Notes under the pieces: model-generated | Databases searched by the model: none | What the model saw: only the letters and a program-made list of their open reading frames with translations | Told to the model about the DNA's origin: nothing | Position numbers and translations under genes: made by a program | From: Streptomyces sp. RPT161 | GTDB taxonomy: Bacteria; Actinomycetota; Actinomycetes; Streptomycetales; Streptomycetaceae | Assembly (NCBI RefSeq): GCF_027533845.1 | Contig: NZ_JAPZVN010000009.1 | Span: 1-64,000 of the forward strand | Direction: 5' to 3' | DNA length: 64,000 nt | Shown: positions 62,005-64,000 of the stretch, piece after piece | Layout of the letters: the number at the start of each line of letters is the position of its first letter | Numbering within the stretch: position 1 is the stretch's first letter

Positions 62005-62472
62005 GTGCAACTGCGTACCGTCCTGATCGCCGCCCTGATCGGTTCCGCCACCGCTGTGTCCGCCGCACCCGCACACGCGGGTCCTCCGGCCACCGGCATG
62101 CTGGTGACGGCGGCGCGGCAGCCCGATGCCGTACTCGCGCAGGCGCGTACCGAAGCCCGGGTGGACGCCTTCTTCCGTGACTATCGTCAAGCCGTCCTCC
62201 GCCGGGGCGGCAGACCTCGTGCCGTACGCATCAAGTACCTCACCGCCCGGCTGAACAAGAGGCTGGACCACTGGGCCGAGCGGCACGGCGCCGATCCGGT
62301 CTTCCACGCGCGCAAGGTGCCCGGGCAATGGTCGGTGCGATATGAAGGCACCGCCGCTGCCTACTCCACGGTCGTCCTGACGGAGCGCTGGGGGTCCGGG
62401 GCCGTCCGGGAGCTCGTGTTCCAGGTCCGGCTGCCGGACCTGCGCATCATGGACCTTGAGGACCCCGCCTGA
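62005..62472 (+). CDS. Secreted hypothetical protein
   Basis: 155 residues. Signal peptide LRTVLIAALIGSATAVSAAPAHAG; mature part basic and helical (ARQPDAVLAQARTEARVDAFFRDYRQAVL), ending in a beta-like segment (VVLTERWGSGAVRELVFQVRLPDLRIMDLEDPA). No cysteines. GTG 62005 with AGGGA 9 bases upstream. Family not recognised. Confidence 0.7.
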   Translation: MQLRTVLIAALIGSATAVSAAPAHAGPPATGMLVTAARQPDAVLAQARTEARVDAFFRDYRQAVLRRGGRPRAVRIKYLTARLNKRLDHWAERHGADPVFHARKVPGQWSVRYEGTAAAYSTVVLTERWGSGAVRELVFQVRLPDLRIMDLEDPA

Positions 62473-62483
62473 CCACTCGCCCA

Positions 62484-62824
62484 GTGACTCGACCCCACCT
62501 CAGCCCGGACGGGGCGTCCCTCTACGTCGCCAACGGCGGGTCCAACAGCGTCTCGGTGCTCGACACCCGAACCAACCGGGTGACCGCGTCGGTACCGGTC
62601 GGTGTCTCCCCGGTGAGCGCGGCTGTCAGTCGCGAAGGCTCCAGGGCCTACGTCGCCGATATCGGCCCGGGAAGGTGTCCGTGATCGACACCCGTACCCA
62701 CCGCGTCACGGCGACCGTCGCCGTGGGCCCCCCGGACACCGCCCCTTCAACCTGGCGCCAACCCTTCCCAGCGGGGCCGTCATTCCGCCAAGGGGGCGGC
62801 CGCCTACTGCCAAGGGAGCCGTGA
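62484..62824 (+). pseudogene. YVTN/YncE beta-propeller fragment, frameshifted
   Basis: DGASLYVANGGSNSVSVLDT, RTNRVTASVPVGVSP and SRAYVADIGPG are two YVTN repeats. The third continues in another frame as KVSVIDTRTHRVTATVAVGP, then the homology ends. Only 2.5 repeats of a protein usually 300 or more residues long; a break lies near 62675. Remnant. Confidence 0.7.
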
Positions 62825-63009
62825 GGCCCAACCAGGTACAGCGCCTGATTGGGCCTCACCTGCGGCGCCCGTCGCTCGTGCCTGTTCTCTTCGATCCGTC
62901 GCCGAACTCCAGCCGCTCGTTCTGGGCGGTTGCAGTCCTTCTTGTCGAGGGTCAGCACGTGCCGAAAGGAAGACACCGAGCGGTATCTGGTCGGGCGCTC
63001 ATCCTCGAC

Positions 63010-63252
63010 TCATCCGCCGCTCTTGCGTCGGAACGATCGCTGCCTCGCAGCCGGACCCTGAGCACCGTGGACCTTCGACGAGTCCGGGCCCGCGGATCCT
63101 GTACCAGCGCCCGCCTGCTGACCGCGCTTACGCGCCAGGGCTTCCTGGAACTTGCGCTTCAGGTCGTACTGGCCGTCATCGCCAGGCGCCAGGGAAGGAC
63201 TCTCTGAATCAGCTGGCTCGGGAACTTCGTGCGGTTGAGTTTCAGCGGCCAT
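63010..63252 (-). CDS. DUF5302 small basic protein
   Basis: 80 residues: MAAETQPHEVPEPADSESPS, GDDGQYDLKRKFQEALARKR, HGAQGPAARQRSFRRKSGG. The KRKFQEALARK helix and the RSFRRKSG ending are the DUF5302 signature of actinomycetes. ATG 63252 after CAGGAGG. Function unknown; probably nucleic-acid associated by its charge (inference). Confidence 0.8.
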   Translation of the reverse strand: MAAETQPHEVPEPADSESPSLAPGDDGQYDLKRKFQEALARKRGQQAGAGTGSAGPDSSKVHGAQGPAARQRSFRRKSGG

Positions 63253-63519
63253 GGGGACCTCCTGGGTTCGGGCCTTTGGAGGCACAGCTTGTCACGCCGC
63301 GCGCCTCGGCGGGTGGTCCGCTGGTCGGCTGCTCGGATCCCAGCCGAAGCGGGACCGAGTCGACCGGTCGACAGCAGGGCGTTCTGTGGCCTGATCGGCG
63401 ACCGGCCGGAACAGACCCCGAGCCGTCCGGGTGAATCAGTCCGCCAACGCCCGTACCGTCCGCGTATGACTGCATAAGATCCTTGACGGCCGCATGTCCA
63501 CCGGAAGGGACACCGGATC

Positions 63520-64000
63520 GTGACCACATCGATCGTCGTCGGAGGAAGCGGCGGCCTGGGACGCGTTCTGGCGCAGCGATTCGCTGACCGCGGAGACACC
63601 GTCATCATCACCAGCCGCACCAGCGCACGCGCCGAGAGCGCTGCCGCCGAGATCGCCGGCACGGTGCGGGGCCTGGCACTTGACCTGTCGAGGCCGCAGA
63701 CCATCGATGGAGCGCTCGCCGACGTAGGCGAAGTCGACAACCTGGTGATCAGCGCCGTCGCGGAGCTTTTCACCACTGTCGCGGACTTCGACATCACCAA
63801 GGCCGTCGACCTCGTGACCATCAAACTGGTGGGGTACACGGAGACCGTGCGAGTTCTGCGTGACCGGTTCACCCCCGGGGCGTCGGTCGTACTGTTCGGC
63901 GGGCTGGCCAAAGAACGCCCCTACCCAGGATCCACCATGGTGAGCGCCAGCAACGCGGGTATCACCGGCCTGATGAAGACCCTCGCGGTGGAGATTGCGC
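63520..64000 (+). CDS. Short-chain dehydrogenase (3' end beyond window)
   Basis: About 160 residues are visible. VVGGSGGLGRVLAQRFADRGDTVIITSRT (NADP-type loop), LALDLSRPQT, SxASNAGI (Ser/Tyr replaced region: STMVSASNAGITGLMKTLAVEIA where YxxxK is expected as SASNAG). The usual active-site Tyr appears to be Ser, so catalysis is doubtful. GTG 63520 with GGAAGGG upstream. Confidence 0.8.
   Translation, partial: MTTSIVVGGSGGLGRVLAQRFADRGDTVIITSRTSARAESAAAEIAGTVRGLALDLSRPQTIDGALADVGEVDNLVISAVAELFTTVADFDITKAVDLVTIKLVGYTETVRVLRDRFTPGASVVLFGGLAKERPYPGSTMVSASNAGITGLMKTLAVEIA

Noticed and set aside
1-64000. CRISPR arrays, insertion sequences, phage integrases.
   Set aside because: No regularly spaced repeats, no transposase or integrase motifs, and no terminal inverted repeats were seen.

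Overview
The window is very GC-rich with almost exclusively G/C third codon positions, short intergenic gaps, GGAGG-type ribosome binding sites and frequent GTG/TTG starts. The gene content (SpoIIE-type phosphatase with a fused anti-sigma-like ATPase domain, F420-type oxidoreductases, Rv0909-like antitoxin, DUF5709, DUF5302, Zur-regulated alternative ribosomal proteins) fits a Streptomyces or close Streptomycetaceae relative. Few genes are essential and there are many decaying fragments, so this looks like a chromosome-arm region. No rRNA, tRNA, CRISPR array, insertion sequence or prophage was seen.

Region 1 (1-3.1 kb): the 5' part of a PHP-domain protein cut by the window edge, a frameshifted antibiotic-biosynthesis-monooxygenase-like gene, a cytosolic BtuF-like protein and a tiny repetitive acidic protein.

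Region 2 (3.2-13.6 kb) is a zinc-limitation island. Four near-identical 15-bp Zur-box-like sites lie at about 5112, 7376, 11523 and 13623. They precede (a) an operon of cysteine-free ribosomal proteins L33, L31 and S18 with an Mrf-type COG0523 protein; (b) an operon of a lysine/diaminopimelate-decarboxylase-fold PLP enzyme, a cysteine-synthase/rhodanese fusion and a SufS-like desulfurase, divergent from a Zur-type repressor; (c) a SAM methyltransferase; and (d) a 35-residue ORF plus a lone winged-helix protein. A His-rich tandem-repeat protein, a 2Fe-2S ferredoxin-like protein, a CobW remnant, an ArsR-type regulator and a nickel-transporter-like remnant lie among them. Set (b)+(c) is my best candidate for an undescribed system: a small PLP/sulfur-transfer pathway probably making a (possibly thiol-containing) metal ligand under zinc starvation.

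Region 3 (13.8-15.3 kb) holds molybdenum genes: a small molybdopterin oxidoreductase, a di-TOBE molbindin and an HTH-TOBE regulator. Region 4 (15.3-29.5 kb) has a multidomain SpoIIE phosphatase, a xylose/ribose-type ABC transporter, a NodB-type deacetylase, several secreted proteins, a lipase, an MBL hydrolase, a MocR remnant and a divergent hydrolase/HxlR pair. Region 5 (30-33.7 kb) is a three-subunit PaoABC-like molybdenum aldehyde oxidoreductase operon.

Region 6 (33.9-48.3 kb) mixes Smr and DUF6011 proteins, a methyltransferase beside an XRE-cupin remnant, an acyl-CoA ligase behind a perfect palindrome, gene ruins at 37.7-38.3 and 44.3-45.0 kb, an rRNA methyltransferase, two lipid or polyprenol glycosyltransferases, a deazaflavin-reductase/hemerythrin fusion, a membrane protein and PolX. 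Region 7 (48.4-64 kb) carries a secreted pyroglutamyl-peptidase-like protein, HD and SDR proteins, a universal stress protein, a P450, the gnd-zwf oxidative pentose phosphate pair, an F420-type oxidoreductase with an MFS transporter, small secreted proteins (one a paralogue of a protein at 38.3 kb) and an SDR cut by the right edge.
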